20,439 nucleotides of DNA, taken from Podochytrium sp. JEL0797 (Eukaryota; Chytridiomycota; Chytridiomycetes; Chytridiales; Chytriomycetaceae). Below the pieces are notes generated by a model. It was given only the letters and a program-made list of their open reading frames with translations, had not been told where the DNA came from and searched no databases. The translations under genes and the position numbers were made by a program. Shown in pieces: positions 19,824-20,439 of the stretch. The stretch is from contig JADGJG010000427.1 of assembly GCA_027596195.1 (NCBI GenBank), positions 1-20,439 on the forward strand, written 5' to 3'. Each line of letters begins with the position of its first letter. Position 1 is the stretch's first letter.

Positions 19824-20258
19824 TTGACAACGGCTATGAACCATACCGGAGGAGCCCAATGATGATGGCCCCAGGAATCAAGTAAATAATATTGGAGTTT
19901 AACCCTTTAACCACAGATTCGATTTAATCTTTCGATACCCTCGTTTTCCCCAATCAGAGCATATTCCATTCACCACTTTTCCAACAGCACGTGCTAGTTG
20001 AATTCTTAATAGTACGGTGAATATAATCAGGGATCCATGATGATTTTACCCAATTGATGCCCGGAAAAAATACCATCGCCGCAAGACACGCGTGTTTTGC
20101 GAACGCAAAGGGCAAACGAAAGCAAGAAATACGCCCTTTATATCTACCTATTTGAAAATCAGGCACGGTCGTGGATATGGAGCGTTGAAAAATGGCTTTA
20201 TGTCATCGCGAATCGAATTCCACTCCTTCAATTCGTTGCCAACAATTTATTGGGTATC

Positions 20259-20338
20259 AATTCCGTCGAGCTCATCACAATCGAATATTAATGCTGCGGT
20301 TGACATGGGGGCGTGTGTTCGTAATTAATTCCGTCGAG
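20259..20338. repeat. Repeated 12-mer, offset 68 bp
   Basis: AATTCCGTCGAG occurs at 20259-20270 and again at 20327-20338, both times in A/T-rich context. The function is unknown and it may be a remnant of a local duplication. Confidence 0.8.
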
Positions 20339-20439
20339 TGCAGTACTGTATTTTTTGAAGAAGAAGCGCGTTTCGGAATTGTCAGATATGCAAATCTTTG
20401 AGAAAAAAAAAAGAGGTGACTCACGGCTAAATCGTCGCC

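Larger units (their letters stand above)
18961..20439. other. Region without a recognised gene
   Basis: No protein family or RNA is recognisable on either strand. Open frames are short (under about 100 codons) and overlap in several frames. Notable local features are plus-strand AATAAA at 19135 and 19180, a 13-base C run at 19811-19823, a repeated 12-mer near 20,260 and 20,330, and a possible minus-strand splice donor at the right edge. The composition drifts to A/T-rich after about 19,840. It may be intergenic, subtelomeric or repeat-derived. Confidence 0.5.

Overview
The window is eukaryotic nuclear DNA. It contains about 40 short spliceosomal introns (mostly 47-148 nt, GT-AG), AATAAA poly(A) signals and a Pol III tRNA gene, and no ribosome binding sites or operons. 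The proteins are fungal-type (MSH1, RRP40, CNS1/TTC4, HEL2, RPS28, histone H4). One gene encodes SPEF1/CLAMP, a calponin-homology protein of flagella and microtubules. The simplest reading is a zoosporic, flagellated early-diverging fungus of chytrid type; this placement is inferred from gene content and intron style, not from a search.

Layout: 1-307 is the 3' part of histone H4 (+). 538-4467 is the mitochondrial MutS homologue MSH1 (-, 14 exons). 4567-6524 is an arrestin-fold protein with a C-terminal SAM domain (-, 6 exons). A GT microsatellite lies in the divergent promoter, followed by the Hsp90/Hsp70 co-chaperone CNS1/TTC4 at 6831-8256 (+, 4 exons). 8349-9467 is an RNPS1/SR45-like RNA-binding protein (-, 2 exons). 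9784-10485 is ribosomal protein RPS28 (+); its first coding exon is only the ATG, followed by a 495-nt intron that contains a hairpin. 10788-11761 is the exosome cap subunit RRP40 (-, 4 exons). 11829-12960 is an unrecognised gene (+, 5 exons). 13019-15820 is the ribosome-quality-control E3 ligase HEL2/ZNF598 (-, 6 exons). 16034-17014 is SPEF1 (+, 6 exons). 17173-17254 is tRNA-Leu(UAA).

From about 17,260 to the end the character changes. The sequence is looser, with microsatellites, short direct repeats and a poly-C run, and no gene is confidently recognisable. A minus-strand candidate gene or gene relic lies at about 17,840-18,960.

Genes are tightly packed and alternate between divergent pairs (arrestin/CNS1, RNPS1/RPS28, RRP40/unknown gene, HEL2/SPEF1) and convergent pairs (H4/MSH1, CNS1/RNPS1, RPS28/RRP40, unknown gene/HEL2). 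Several products act on RNA or ribosomes (RNPS1, RPS28, RRP40, HEL2), but nothing indicates they form a dedicated system. Splice models were built by hand. For every multi-exon gene with a predicted function, the joined exons keep one frame and the total length fits the family.
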